A stretch of DNA of 42,993 nucleotides. It comes from a virus. Location of the stretch: IMG/VR virus record IMGVR_UViG_3300045258_000048, positions 1 through 42,993 of that record; one strand, written 5' to 3'. Shown here piece by piece: positions 21,721 to 30,599 of the stretch (within the stretch, counting starts at the first letter, position 1; every line of letters begins with the position of its first letter). The notes beneath the pieces were generated by a model. That model did no database searches. It was not told where the DNA came from and saw nothing but the letters and a program-made list of their open reading frames with translations. A program made the position numbers and the translations under genes.

Positions 21721-24590
21721 CTGACGCCAACCCGTTCGTCGGCATGGACCCGAACGCCGCCCCGGACCCTGCTGCGCCGTACACGCCCGCCAAGCCCAAG
21801 GCCAATCCGTTCGTCGGAATGCGTGCGCCGTGGGATGATGTAGCTACGATCACCGCGGCGAAAGCCCGTCAAGCGCCGGTCAATCCCGACCAGTACGCCG
21901 AAGCCTCGCGCATTGCGCCACAGGTAGGCGTCCCGGTGCCGGTCGCTGCCCGCAACCTCGACCACGTGCGGCAGATCAAGCAGAACCAGGACATGCGGCA
22001 GTTTGCCGAAGCGCACGCCGCGGGCGGGTTGTGGCTGGCGCAGGGCGATCATGCGGCGCTGTCGCACGACGACCTCGACGCCATGAGCCGTATTTCGGTG
22101 TATGGCGGGGCGATCAACAACCGCTCGGGCACCGGCAATGCTGGCGATGCCTTCGCTCAGAACGCCGTGGCGAGCGTGGTGGATTTCCTGTCCATCGTTC
22201 CGAAGCTGGCCGGTGCCTCGGCTGGCATCTTCGGGACCGACGCGCAGGACGCCATTTTCCGCAAGTACGCCGACCCGATGGTGGCGTATGCCGACGCCTT
22301 GCGGCACTCTGCGCCCTCCCAAGCGCATCCGACAGCGGCCAAGACGGGCGACGTGGCCGGCACATTGGCGACGTTTGTTGCCGCCCCCGGTGCCGAAGCC
22401 CCGAAAGCCGGCGAACTGGCTGCGCCGTGGATTGCGAAATTCGTGGCCGACCCCCGCGTGCAGTCGTTCCTGACGCGCACCGCGCAATCGGCGGTCGAAA
22501 ACCTGCCCCGTGCTGCCCTTGTATCGACCGCACAGGGAAGCGCCGCCGCGACCCGGCAGGCACAGGCGGGCGTTCCGTTGTCGCAACAGGAGGCCGCCTA
22601 CGCAGTCGGTGTGCCGGCTGGGACGCTCGCCAACGTGGCCCCCATGTCCATCCCGGGCGGCAGGATCGCCCGTGCGCTGTCTGGTGAGGTCGTGGGCCTG
22701 GCCTTGAGTGCCGCCCATCAGGAGGCGCAGCACTTGGCCGCTCCGGGCGCTGTGGGGCCTGTAGAAGCGCCTGACTTCACCGACCCTGCCACCTACCTGC
22801 CGGCGCTGCTGGCGGTCGTATTCGGTGATCGTGGCCGCCCCGGTGCGTCCCCGCCGACACATGAGCAGGTAGACGCCGCTGCGGCTGCGTTGGAAAGCGC
22901 CTCGACCGTTCCCGATCGCGTGGCGACCGCCGCCCACAACGCCGAGCAGCTGGATCAGGTCATGCAAGCCGCCGCCGATTCCAAGCTGGGCGCTCGCTCG
23001 CCGGAACACTTGGCCGATTTCGTGAAAACGGTCGCGGACCATACCGTCTACCTACCCGTGGACAAGGTGGACGAGCATTTCCTGTCGCAAGGGCTGGACC
23101 CGGCGACGGAAGTGGACGCCATGACCGGCGACATCACCGTGTACGACAACGCGCAGAAAACCGGCACGCTGGCGATCCCGCTGGCCGATTACGCGATCAG
23201 CGGACAAGACCTTCATGCCGCGCTGGGCGAGGATGCGAAGCTGGACCCGGCGGGCATTGCGCCTTCGGAGATTCCGAACGTGTTGCAGGCTCATGAGGAC
23301 GTGGTGAAGGCAGCGATGCCGGAGCCTGCCCCCGTGGCCGCTCCCGAAGTCGATCACGCCACCGTCATGCGCGAATCCGCGCAGACCGGCCAGCCGGCGC
23401 CGAATCTTGGCATTCCTGAGGCGCCGCCAGCGGTTGAGCATCCTGCCATCCTGTCGGACTCGCCGCCGACCGTGCCTGACTTCCTGAAAACGCTCCGCGA
23501 GGAAATCGGATGGTCGGTCATCCGTGGCCGCTTGCTGCGCGACGGCACGCTGGAAGATTCCCCGACTGGTCCCCGTGCTGCCGGCGAAGTGACTGGCCGG
23601 ACCAAGTGGATCGGCAAGATTGGGCCGGATGGTCAGGAGTCGAATTTCTGGCGGATGCGCCCTGACCCGATCAGCGAGAAGCAGGCCCACGCCGCGCTCG
23701 ACAAGCTCGCGGCCGGCGAGAAACTGAGCAAGCCAGAACAGCGGTTCATCGACTACGCGACCAAGTATGCCGAGGATCAGCTGGCCGAATACAAGGCCCA
23801 GGCGCAGGCCAACCCGGAGCATCAGACCCTGGCCGAACAAGCGGCATTGGCCGAGCTACGCGCCCAGCAGCGAGCCGAGGCTGACACGGGCCATGCCGTG
23901 CGATCGGCAGAAGGCACCAGCATCAAGAACGCCGTGACCGAGGCCGAGGCGGTGCGGGATGGAGTGGCGCAGGTTTACTCCGAACACGGCCCCGGCAACC
24001 GTGCGCGGTTCGATGCCGCCGTGGCTTACGCGCAAGCGCATCCGGGCGCTGGTCGCCGTCTGACGGAAACGCTGCTCGCCAGCCCGCGTCCCGTGTCCGC
24101 CGACGAGCATGTGGCGCTGAACGTGGACCGCATCCGCATCTACAACGAACTGGCCGCGGCTCGCCATGAGGTCGAGAACAAGGCCGGTAAGACGCCCGCG
24201 CAGCAGGCCGCTGACTTGGCGAACGTGGAAAACATCGAAGGCCAGCGCCGCGACAACGACCTGGCGGCACGCCGTTCCGGCTCCGCCGCCGCCGACAGCT
24301 TGCAGGTTCGGCAACTGTTCGCCTCGCTCGACTACCGACTGGAAAGCATCCTGCAACGGGCCGAGAACGCTCGCGGCAAGAAGCTGGACCCGGAAGTGAC
24401 GGCCAATGCCAAGGAATACGCGGACAAGATTGTCGAATTGCAGTCGCAGCTTGACGCCATCCATCAGGCCAAGGCCAAGCCGAAAGGGCCGAAAAAGTCC
24501 GTGGATGAGCGCGTACAGACTCGCGTGAAGGCCCGCATTGTCGAACTGCAGGCCACCATTGCCGAACGACTCAAGGCGTGCCCGGTATGA
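21717..24590 (+). CDS. Large internal ejection protein
   Basis: A 957-residue protein from GTG 21717 (GTGA overlap). It starts with two copies of a short NPFVGM motif (NPFVGMDPNA, NPFVGMRAPW). An Ala-rich region with possible membrane segments follows (IVPKLAGASAGIFG; ~300-340), then a globular centre with GDITVYDNAQKTGTLAIPLADYAI, seen in long phage and conjugative polyproteins, and a highly charged helical C-terminal third. Role inferred from size, position after the gp14-like gene and composition: part of the DNA ejection apparatus. Confidence 0.65.
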   Translation: MTDANPFVGMDPNAAPDPAAPYTPAKPKANPFVGMRAPWDDVATITAAKARQAPVNPDQYAEASRIAPQVGVPVPVAARNLDHVRQIKQNQDMRQFAEAHAAGGLWLAQGDHAALSHDDLDAMSRISVYGGAINNRSGTGNAGDAFAQNAVASVVDFLSIVPKLAGASAGIFGTDAQDAIFRKYADPMVAYADALRHSAPSQAHPTAAKTGDVAGTLATFVAAPGAEAPKAGELAAPWIAKFVADPRVQSFLTRTAQSAVENLPRAALVSTAQGSAAATRQAQAGVPLSQQEAAYAVGVPAGTLANVAPMSIPGGRIARALSGEVVGLALSAAHQEAQHLAAPGAVGPVEAPDFTDPATYLPALLAVVFGDRGRPGASPPTHEQVDAAAAALESASTVPDRVATAAHNAEQLDQVMQAAADSKLGARSPEHLADFVKTVADHTVYLPVDKVDEHFLSQGLDPATEVDAMTGDITVYDNAQKTGTLAIPLADYAISGQDLHAALGEDAKLDPAGIAPSEIPNVLQAHEDVVKAAMPEPAPVAAPEVDHATVMRESAQTGQPAPNLGIPEAPPAVEHPAILSDSPPTVPDFLKTLREEIGWSVIRGRLLRDGTLEDSPTGPRAAGEVTGRTKWIGKIGPDGQESNFWRMRPDPISEKQAHAALDKLAAGEKLSKPEQRFIDYATKYAEDQLAEYKAQAQANPEHQTLAEQAALAELRAQQRAEADTGHAVRSAEGTSIKNAVTEAEAVRDGVAQVYSEHGPGNRARFDAAVAYAQAHPGAGRRLTETLLASPRPVSADEHVALNVDRIRIYNELAAARHEVENKAGKTPAQQAADLANVENIEGQRRDNDLAARRSGSAAADSLQVRQLFASLDYRLESILQRAENARGKKLDPEVTANAKEYADKIVELQSQLDAIHQAKAKPKGPKKSVDERVQTRVKARIVELQATIAERLKACPV

Positions 24591-27172
24591 GCGCGAAATG
24601 CACCCCGCAATTCAATCAGGAAACCCGCGACCTCCTGCGTCAGCAAAAGGATCTGGAGCGCATCGCCAAGGGTGCGGAGTCTGGCGACTTCACGAAGGCC
24701 ATGCAGGCGAAAGCGCACGACCTGATTGACGAGGGCAAGTCTGCGGCGGAAGTGCTGGCCGGCGTGCATGAGTACATCAATCAGTACGTGCCGCATACGG
24801 AAGCCGAAGTGCTGTCTGCGATCAACAACAGCAAGCGGGCCGCGCCGACCAAGACCGAGGCGTCTATCCGGCGGACGCAGATTGCAGCCGAATTGCGCGA
24901 CTTGGAGGAAATTTCCAAGACCGCGCCCGAGCCGAATCCTGGCGCCGACAAGAACGCCCGCCAAAGGAACAATGTCGCCCTGCGTGAGCGCCAGCTGGAA
25001 GATGAAATCAATGCGCTTTCCAACGACATCACGCGCGTTAGCAGCGAACCCGTCACGGGCGGGCGCATTGCGGAACTGACTGCCGAACGCGACAAGCTCA
25101 AGTCGCAGATTGACAATCCTGCGGAACGTGCGGATGCCGCTGCTCAGGCGCTTATCAAGGCGAGAATTGCCGAGATTGAACGCCAACTGGCGGGAGGAAA
25201 GCCGGAAGGCAAGCGCCAAGGCGCGGATTCCGAAGCTGTCGCCAAGCTAAAAGCCGAGCGCGATGCCAAGCAGGCGGAACTGGACGCCTCCCGCGCGGCG
25301 CGTGAACCGACCGAGGAAGATCGGAAGGTCGCGCAACTTGAGAAGCAACTCAAGGACTTGCTGGAAGGCAAGAAGCCCAACGGCCCGAAGCAAGACCGGC
25401 CCGACACGGAGCGCATCGCTGCCGTTCGTGCTGAATTGGAAGCAGCTCGCGCGGCGCGTGACGCGGCCAACAAGAAACCGCCCATCGACCCTGCCGATAC
25501 CTACAACAAGGCCCGCCAGACCGCGCTACGCAAGCAGCTGGCCGAACTGGACCGCCGCATCCGTGAAAACGATTTTGCCAAGCCCGAGCCGAAACCCAAG
25601 CCCGAGCCGAACGCCGAAACCATGCGCCTGCAGTCGGAATTGAACATTCTGCGCAACAAGGCCGACGCGCTGATCGCCCGCCAGAAGGCCAAGAATCGCA
25701 GCCTGCCACGCAAGATCGCCGATCTTGTTACCGACATACACCTGGCCGTCATCCTCACCTCCGTCCACGTGTACGAGAAACTGGCGGCAGCGGTTGGCTT
25801 CCGTGAAGCCTCCACGCTCATGCAAATGGGCGTGATGACCGTCGCCAAGAATGTCCACGGCATCGAAAAGTGGGCGAACCTTGCGCCGCGTCATGGCACC
25901 GGCCTGTCGCTGGATGCGCTCCGGGCTAGGTATGCCGGCGTGGATATTGGCGACGTACATGCGGGCGGCGTGGGTGGCATCCTGCCGGGCATGAAGCGGC
26001 AGATGGTGGAAGGCTCGAACTGGCAGGAAGCCGCGTTCGGCGGCAAGGGCGGCACCAGCGACGAGTTCGCTGGTTACGCCGGCACCTTGCACGAAGCGTT
26101 GAAGGAACGGGACTACTGGCACGCGGCCAAGATCGTGCTTTCGTGGCCGGGCCGGACGCACTCCGTTGTCAAGGAAGTGGCCGTGCAACTTGAGTTCCCG
26201 ATGGCCTACCACCTGGAGGACGCGCACCTGCGGCAGACGTTGGCCGACAAGGGCATGAAGCCGGCGCAGATTGACGAGTTCCTGTCGCGTGAATCCACGC
26301 GGGCCATGATTGGCGCGAAGGCACTGGATTTCAGCTTCGAGGCGAAGAACCAGGAAAAGGTCGCGGCAGCGGAGATTGCCAACCGCCTGATTGCCGACTT
26401 CGACCGGCACGGCGTGGGCGGGCAGATTGCCGCGTTCCTGCTGCGCAACTACTTCCCCATTCGCAAAATCGGCATCAGCATCGCCAAGGAAGGCACCAGC
26501 CTGACGATCGGCGGCATCAAGGCGTTCGTGCGGGCGCATGGCAGCGACATCAACGACACCGACGCGGCGCGGTTGCAGGCCAACGCCGAATACATCAGCA
26601 AGAACATTGCCAAGCAGGGCGTCGGGTTGGTCGCGTTGGCCGTGGCCGCGATGGTGCAGGCGTACTTCCCCAACGCCATCGGTGGCGTCCCTGGCGCTGG
26701 CAAGAAAGACAAGGACGCCAAGACGAAAGAAGGCACGGCCAAGGTGGGGGATACCGATATTTCCGCCGCCATGTTCCACTCGCCGCTCGCCGCTCAGCTG
26801 CAACTCGGCGCCAGTGTCTACAAGCTCTACGAAAAGGACTACGGCAAGGAAGCCGCACCGCAGGCGTTTCTGGATGCCGCTGCAGACGCCTATGGCGCCC
26901 AGCTGGCCCACACCATCACGTACATCGACCAACCGCTGCGGACAGCGGCCACCATTCAGTACGGGCGCGGGCAGGGGCGCGTGGGTCCGGGCTTGAATCA
27001 GGTCGCGGGCGACATGATCCGCAATTCGACCGTCCCGCTGATGCTGCAGCAGTACGCGGCTTGGCGCGATCCCTACAAGAAGTTCCGCAAGCCTCAGAAC
27101 ATCGCCCAGGACATCGCGGTCGGGATTCCGGGCTTGCGCGAACGCGTGCCGAAAAAGAAGCCCCGACGCTAA
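24587..27172 (+). CDS. Large coiled-coil internal ejection protein
   Basis: From ATG 24587 (ATGA overlap), 861 residues. Residues ~10-380 are almost continuous charged coiled coil (RQQKDLERIAKGAESGD, ERQLEDEINALSNDI, ELEAARAARDAANKK). The second half is more globular, with hydrophobic stretches near ~680-710 (KQGVGLVALAVAAMVQAYF). The last residues are basic (RVPKKKPRR). It is probably the gp16-like member of the ejection set. A terminator follows. Confidence 0.65.
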   Translation: MSAKCTPQFNQETRDLLRQQKDLERIAKGAESGDFTKAMQAKAHDLIDEGKSAAEVLAGVHEYINQYVPHTEAEVLSAINNSKRAAPTKTEASIRRTQIAAELRDLEEISKTAPEPNPGADKNARQRNNVALRERQLEDEINALSNDITRVSSEPVTGGRIAELTAERDKLKSQIDNPAERADAAAQALIKARIAEIERQLAGGKPEGKRQGADSEAVAKLKAERDAKQAELDASRAAREPTEEDRKVAQLEKQLKDLLEGKKPNGPKQDRPDTERIAAVRAELEAARAARDAANKKPPIDPADTYNKARQTALRKQLAELDRRIRENDFAKPEPKPKPEPNAETMRLQSELNILRNKADALIARQKAKNRSLPRKIADLVTDIHLAVILTSVHVYEKLAAAVGFREASTLMQMGVMTVAKNVHGIEKWANLAPRHGTGLSLDALRARYAGVDIGDVHAGGVGGILPGMKRQMVEGSNWQEAAFGGKGGTSDEFAGYAGTLHEALKERDYWHAAKIVLSWPGRTHSVVKEVAVQLEFPMAYHLEDAHLRQTLADKGMKPAQIDEFLSRESTRAMIGAKALDFSFEAKNQEKVAAAEIANRLIADFDRHGVGGQIAAFLLRNYFPIRKIGISIAKEGTSLTIGGIKAFVRAHGSDINDTDAARLQANAEYISKNIAKQGVGLVALAVAAMVQAYFPNAIGGVPGAGKKDKDAKTKEGTAKVGDTDISAAMFHSPLAAQLQLGASVYKLYEKDYGKEAAPQAFLDAAADAYGAQLAHTITYIDQPLRTAATIQYGRGQGRVGPGLNQVAGDMIRNSTVPLMLQQYAAWRDPYKKFRKPQNIAQDIAVGIPGLRERVPKKKPRR

Positions 27173-27194
27173 CCCCCGCCATCCGTTGACCCCG

Positions 27195-27216
27195 AACCCG
27201 CTCCGGCGGGTTTTTT
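27195..27216 (+). terminator. Intrinsic terminator after the ejection genes
   Basis: A seven-base stem AACCCGC/GCGGGTT with a TCCG loop, continuing into a six-T run. It precedes the fibre-adaptor and lysis genes. Confidence 0.85.
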
Positions 27217-27229
27217 ATTGGAGCGTGCC

Positions 27230-27859
27230 ATGACCTTGCTGACTGCCTATGCCCCCATCGAGTACGCCGGCAACGGCACAACGGTCGATTTCGTCACCGG
27301 ATTCAAGTTCTCGGCCAATTCGCAGCTGGTCGTGACGTTGGTGGATGACGCCACCGACATCGGCACTGTCCAGACGATCACGACCGAGTACACCGTGGCC
27401 GGGCGCAACACGCCCACGGGCGGCACGGTCACGATGCTGACCGCGCCTGCCTCCGGCAAGACGCTGCGCATCGAGCGGGTCACGTCGCGGACGCAGGAAA
27501 AGGACCTTCGCATCCAGTCGGCGTTCAATCCCGAAGTCATCGAAATGATAGTCGACGAGGTTGTCCAGATGCTGCAGGAATTGGAGTACGCGACCGAAAC
27601 GGTCCTGCTCACCGGCAGCGCGGTCTACGATCCGGCGTCGCTCAACGATGGCGCGGGTGTCACCACGACCGTTACCGTGACCGGGGCGGCGTTGGGCGAT
27701 TGGGCGCAGGCCAGTTTCAGCCTGGACCTGCAAAGCGTCCTGCTATCGGCCTACGTGTCGGCGGCGAACACCGTGTCCGTGCGCTTCCAGAACGAAACGA
27801 CCGGCACCGTGAACCTGTCGAGCGGGACCATCAAGGTTGTCGTGCGGCCGGCGGCCTGA
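27230..27859 (+). CDS. Tail fibre adaptor, T7 gp17 N-terminus-like
   Basis: From ATG 27230, 209 residues. PIEYAGNGTTVDFVTGFKF, TEYTVAGRNTPTGGTVTMLTAPASG and LRIERVTSRTQEKDL, followed by a helix (PEVIEMIVDEVVQMLQELEYA), are the virion-binding module found at the N-terminus of T7 gp17 fibres and many podovirus tailspikes. A second short beta module (GSAVYDPASLNDGAGVTTTVTVTGAALGDWAQ, residues ~128-160) ends the chain. There is no receptor-binding part, so it probably anchors a separate fibre such as the protein encoded at 30600. Confidence 0.75.
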   Translation: MTLLTAYAPIEYAGNGTTVDFVTGFKFSANSQLVVTLVDDATDIGTVQTITTEYTVAGRNTPTGGTVTMLTAPASGKTLRIERVTSRTQEKDLRIQSAFNPEVIEMIVDEVVQMLQELEYATETVLLTGSAVYDPASLNDGAGVTTTVTVTGAALGDWAQASFSLDLQSVLLSAYVSAANTVSVRFQNETTGTVNLSSGTIKVVVRPAA

Positions 27860-27860
27860 C

Positions 27861-28577
27861 ATGGACTTGCACCAGCTTGCACTCGTTCTGCAAATCCTGG
27901 GATTGGCGGCTGGCGCGTGGGTGTCTGTAAAGGCGTTCGGGAAATGGATTTGGCCTGCCTTCAAACGGTTCTGGTCAGTGATTGCCTGCGCGTGGGATCG
28001 ACTAAGAGTTGTTTGGCATTTGTTGGAAAAGGGTCTGCCGGCGCTTACTACTGAAATTGCCGAAATGCGCACGACCATCAATACGATGTCGGGGAAGATT
28101 CTTGACGTTCCGCAGCGGTTAGATGGATTGACCAAGCAGGGGCAGGAACGTAAAGAACAAGTCAAGATGATCGGCGACCAAGTAGGTCAGGTCGTTCGCC
28201 AAGTCGCCATCATCGGCAGCACGGTACGGGCGCAGAACAACGCCAACCCCAGCGTGGCGACCTTCAAGCTAGACCATTCCGGCAAGTGCTTCGAGGTAAA
28301 TCGCACCTTCTGCAAGTGGGTTGGCCTGTCTCCACCTGACCTGACCGACTGGCGCTGGCTGGCGACCGTGCATCCCGATGACCGGGATCGAGTGCGTGGC
28401 GAGTTGGTCGATTGCATCCACGACGCAATCCGCTGGCAGTCGAAATTCCGCATGGTTGCATTGAGTGGCACGTCGTTCGATGTCGATGGCAGCGCCGACC
28501 CTATCCCCGACGGAGCGATTCCGGCCGAACTTTGGCAGGGCCAAATCTATCGCTCCATAGCGAACATCGCGGCATGA
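27861..28577 (+). CDS. Membrane-anchored coiled-coil protein with a PAS-like domain
   Basis: From ATG 27861, 238 residues. An N-terminal hydrophobic stretch (LVLQILGLAAGAWVSV, residues 8-23) is followed by an amphipathic basic segment and a coiled coil (~60-120). Residues ~130-200 look like a PAS_3 fold: FKLDHSGKCFEVNRTFCKW, WLATVHPDDRDRVRGEL and a beta-rich end with KFRMVAL. PAS domains sense ligands or mediate dimers, and they are rare in phages. It sits directly before the endolysin and overlaps it by ATGA, so a lysis-timing role is conceivable but unproven. Confidence 0.65.
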   Translation: MDLHQLALVLQILGLAAGAWVSVKAFGKWIWPAFKRFWSVIACAWDRLRVVWHLLEKGLPALTTEIAEMRTTINTMSGKILDVPQRLDGLTKQGQERKEQVKMIGDQVGQVVRQVAIIGSTVRAQNNANPSVATFKLDHSGKCFEVNRTFCKWVGLSPPDLTDWRWLATVHPDDRDRVRGELVDCIHDAIRWQSKFRMVALSGTSFDVDGSADPIPDGAIPAELWQGQIYRSIANIAA

Positions 28578-29161
28578 CCGCCAAGCCGACCGTCGAACTG
28601 CCGGTTGTCACCGAGGACAAGAAACCGGGCTGGAAAGAAAAACCCAAAGGCGGCCTGTTCGCGCTGGCGCTCATCTGCGCCGGTATCGCCGCGGCGTTGG
28701 CGCCCAGCGAGGGCGGCCGACGCCTGGACGTGTACCGCGACAGCGCCGGCATCCTGACCGCCTGCACTGGGATCATCGGGCCGGTCGTCAATGCTCGCGG
28801 TTTCGGCGGCAAGTTCACCGAGGACGAGTGCAAGGCGCTGGAGTCGGCCTACCTCGCCAAGATGGTGACGGCCATGCAGGCGTGTGTTCCGTCGCCAGTC
28901 CTGCACGAAATGACGTACGGCGAGTGGATCGCCTTCGGGCACTTTTCGTATCAGGCAGGCAACGGGGCTTTTTGCCGCTCGACTCTCGCAAGAAAGCTTG
29001 CTTCTGGCGACCATGCCGGAGCGTGCCGAGCAATGGCTAGCTGGACCTACATAACCGTCAAAGGCGTGAAGGTGAATTGTCGCGACCCAAATAATCGTTG
29101 TCGCGGGATACCTAAGCGCAGGGATATGGAGGTTTCGATGTGCCTGGATGCGCTGCCATGA
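28574..29161 (+). CDS. SAR endolysin, GH24 lysozyme family
   Basis: A 195-residue protein. Basic residues precede a weakly hydrophobic Ala/Gly helix (LFALALICAGIAAALAP, ~28-44), a signal-arrest-release pattern. The catalytic signature follows at once: Glu46 in SEGG, Asp56 in VYRDSAG and Thr62 in GILTACTG. Spacing is E-9-D-5-T, one residue longer than the classical E-8-D-5-T. Later come MTYGEWIAFGHFSYQAGNGAFCRSTLARKL and a C-terminal CRGIPKRRDMEVSMCL, both usual for lambdoid-type GH24 enzymes. It cleaves peptidoglycan glycan strands. Its stop overlaps the HNH gene start. Confidence 0.88.
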   Translation: MTAKPTVELPVVTEDKKPGWKEKPKGGLFALALICAGIAAALAPSEGGRRLDVYRDSAGILTACTGIIGPVVNARGFGGKFTEDECKALESAYLAKMVTAMQACVPSPVLHEMTYGEWIAFGHFSYQAGNGAFCRSTLARKLASGDHAGACRAMASWTYITVKGVKVNCRDPNNRCRGIPKRRDMEVSMCLDALP

Positions 29162-29616
29162 TCGAAGCCTCGCGCCTGCACGAAATTTTCACCTTGTCCG
29201 ATGATGGCCGTCTTTTCAGAAAGCTTGGGGGTCAGGAAGTAGGCACGAAAAACGGGGCTGGATACGTCGTCGTTCGTGTTGGCGAGAAAGTGTTGTACGT
29301 CCACAGGATTGCTTGGGCCATGACTCACGGTAGCTGGCCTATTGGATCTATCGACCATATCAATTGCACGCCTAGTGATAACAGGCCGTGCAACTTGCGG
29401 CAAGTGTGCCAACAGACCAACGCTGAGAATCAAAGGCGTCCGCAACGGCGCAACGCTATCGGGCTGCTTGGCGTTACCGCGAAGCGCAATAAATTCAGGG
29501 CAACGATAGTCGTAAACGGTAAGCAGATGTCGCTTGGGGCCTATTCAACACCCGAACAAGCCCACGCCGCCTACGTGGCTGCAAAACGAATCCACCACAA
29601 GGGATGCACCTTATGA
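29158..29616 (+). CDS. HNH-AP2 homing endonuclease, lysis-cassette copy
   Basis: A 152-residue protein. The HNH core is readable as VHRIAWAMTHG, SIDHINC (D66, H67), DNRPCNLRQV and TNAENQ. Residues ~102-148 form an AP2-like DNA-binding domain (GLLGVTAKRNKFRATIVVNGKQMSLGAYSTPEQAHAAY read as two blocks). The composition is more AT-rich than the neighbours, extending back into the last ~40 codons of the endolysin gene. It is a paralogue of the minus-strand gene at 37525. It probably inserted between endolysin and spanin genes by homing. Confidence 0.85.
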   Translation: MIEASRLHEIFTLSDDGRLFRKLGGQEVGTKNGAGYVVVRVGEKVLYVHRIAWAMTHGSWPIGSIDHINCTPSDNRPCNLRQVCQQTNAENQRRPQRRNAIGLLGVTAKRNKFRATIVVNGKQMSLGAYSTPEQAHAAYVAAKRIHHKGCTL

Positions 29617-29861
29617 AACAGCTACGTGTTCGCTGGGCGGTCCATCCGACCAAAGGCGTCTTTGGTTGGGTCGTGACCCGCAAGGAAGTCGAGATTCGCC
29701 GGTTCCTGTTCAAGTACAAGGCCGTGGCGTTCGCGGTCGATCAATGCAATTTCGACCTGACCGAATACGACATTCATTCCGAACTACTGATTTGCGGCCG
29801 GGATGGAAAGATCAAGGACGCGCGCACCTACGGCGACGATCCAAGGGGGATAAAGGGATGA
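29613..29861 (+). CDS. DUF2188-like small protein
   Basis: From ATG 29613 (ATGA overlap), 82 residues. GWVVTRKEVEIRRFLFKYKAVAFA and the closing LLICGRDGKIKDARTYGDDPRG fit the DUF2188 pattern, in which the last part reads GRDG+I+...TYG.DP. The domain has a small alpha-beta fold of unknown function. Its position between the endolysin/HNH and spanin genes does not clarify its role. Confidence 0.65.
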   Translation: MKQLRVRWAVHPTKGVFGWVVTRKEVEIRRFLFKYKAVAFAVDQCNFDLTEYDIHSELLICGRDGKIKDARTYGDDPRGIKG

Positions 29862-30448
29862 GCATCCTGTCGAAATTCCCGATACCGCTGTGGCTCAAGG
29901 TCACGATTGCGTTCTTCCGAAGCATTCCGCTTTGGGCCTATGCCGGCGCTGGCCTGCTCGTCCTGTTCGGCATCTTCCGCCACCACTACATCGCGGTCGG
30001 CGTCGAGCGCGAACACGGCAAGACCGTGAAGGAACATGCCGCCCTGGTTGCGCTGCAGGGCCAGTTCAAGGCGTACCGCCAGCAGGCCGAGGACGCGGCC
30101 AAGAAAGCCACCTCTGCCGCCAAGGCCGCCGAAAAAGCCCAAGCCAATAGCTTTGCCGCTGCCGCCGTACAACTGAAAAAGGATCAAGCCAATGCCATCG
30201 CCAAGAAAGACCGCGTTATTCGTGACCTTCGCTCTGGTGCTTTGCAGCTGCGCCCAGAATGGACGTGTCCGGCCACCGCCAGCGCCGGCCATCTGCCCGA
30301 AGCCGCAGGCAGTACCGGCATCCGTGATGCAACCGCCGAACTACGAGCAGCGGGCGCGGGAAGCATTGTTCGTATCGCCGCCGACGCCGACGCCCAAGTA
30401 ACGGCGCTGCAGTCAATCGTATTAGCTTGCCAAGGAGTGTCGCCATGA
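29858..30448 (+). CDS. Rz: Inner-membrane spanin (Rz-like)
   Basis: From ATG 29858 (ATGA overlap), 196 residues. A membrane helix at ~24-40 (PLWAYAGAGLLVLFGIF) is followed by a long periplasmic Ala/Lys-rich coiled coil (~50-120), as in i-spanins. A second gene is embedded in another frame from 30192, the classic Rz/Rz1 nest. The pair fuses inner and outer membranes after peptidoglycan loss. The overlapping second gene explains the less helical composition at the end. Confidence 0.88.
   Translation: MSILSKFPIPLWLKVTIAFFRSIPLWAYAGAGLLVLFGIFRHHYIAVGVEREHGKTVKEHAALVALQGQFKAYRQQAEDAAKKATSAAKAAEKAQANSFAAAAVQLKKDQANAIAKKDRVIRDLRSGALQLRPEWTCPATASAGHLPEAAGSTGIRDATAELRAAGAGSIVRIAADADAQVTALQSIVLACQGVSP
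30192..30401 (+). CDS. Rz1: Outer-membrane spanin lipoprotein (Rz1-like), embedded in Rz
   Basis: A 69-residue protein in the frame 0/+1 nest inside the Rz gene. A basic start and hydrophobic signal (ALFVTFALVL) lead to a lipobox-like LCSC with Cys20 as the likely lipidated residue. The mature part is Pro-rich (RVRPPPAPAICPKPQAVPAS, ending PPTPTPK), as usual for o-spanins. It shows that the host has an outer membrane. Confidence 0.88.
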   Translation: MPSPRKTALFVTFALVLCSCAQNGRVRPPPAPAICPKPQAVPASVMQPPNYEQRAREALFVSPPTPTPK

Positions 30449-30594
30449 CCATTCAATTGCTCGTCCTGCTCGTACTCGCCCTGACCATGCTGGTCCTGGG
30501 CGCCGTCAAACAGGAGTTTCGTAGTTCCGGCTACTGGTTCCAGGCGACCGTGGCCGTGGCGATCCTGTTCTATTTCGGGCTGAGGTTGGCGTAG
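30445..30594 (+). CDS. Small holin candidate (49 aa, two membrane helices)
   Basis: ATG 30445 overlaps the Rz stop. Helix 1 is ~3-20 (IQLLVLLVLALTMLVLGA). A short charged loop (KQEFRSSG) follows, then helix 2 at ~30-48 (WFQATVAVAILFYFGLRL). Size, two helices and position in the lysis cassette fit a pinholin-like or class II holin, which would pair naturally with a SAR endolysin. There is no sequence signature proof. Confidence 0.6.
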   Translation: MTIQLLVLLVLALTMLVLGAVKQEFRSSGYWFQATVAVAILFYFGLRLA

Positions 30595-30599
30595 CCGTA

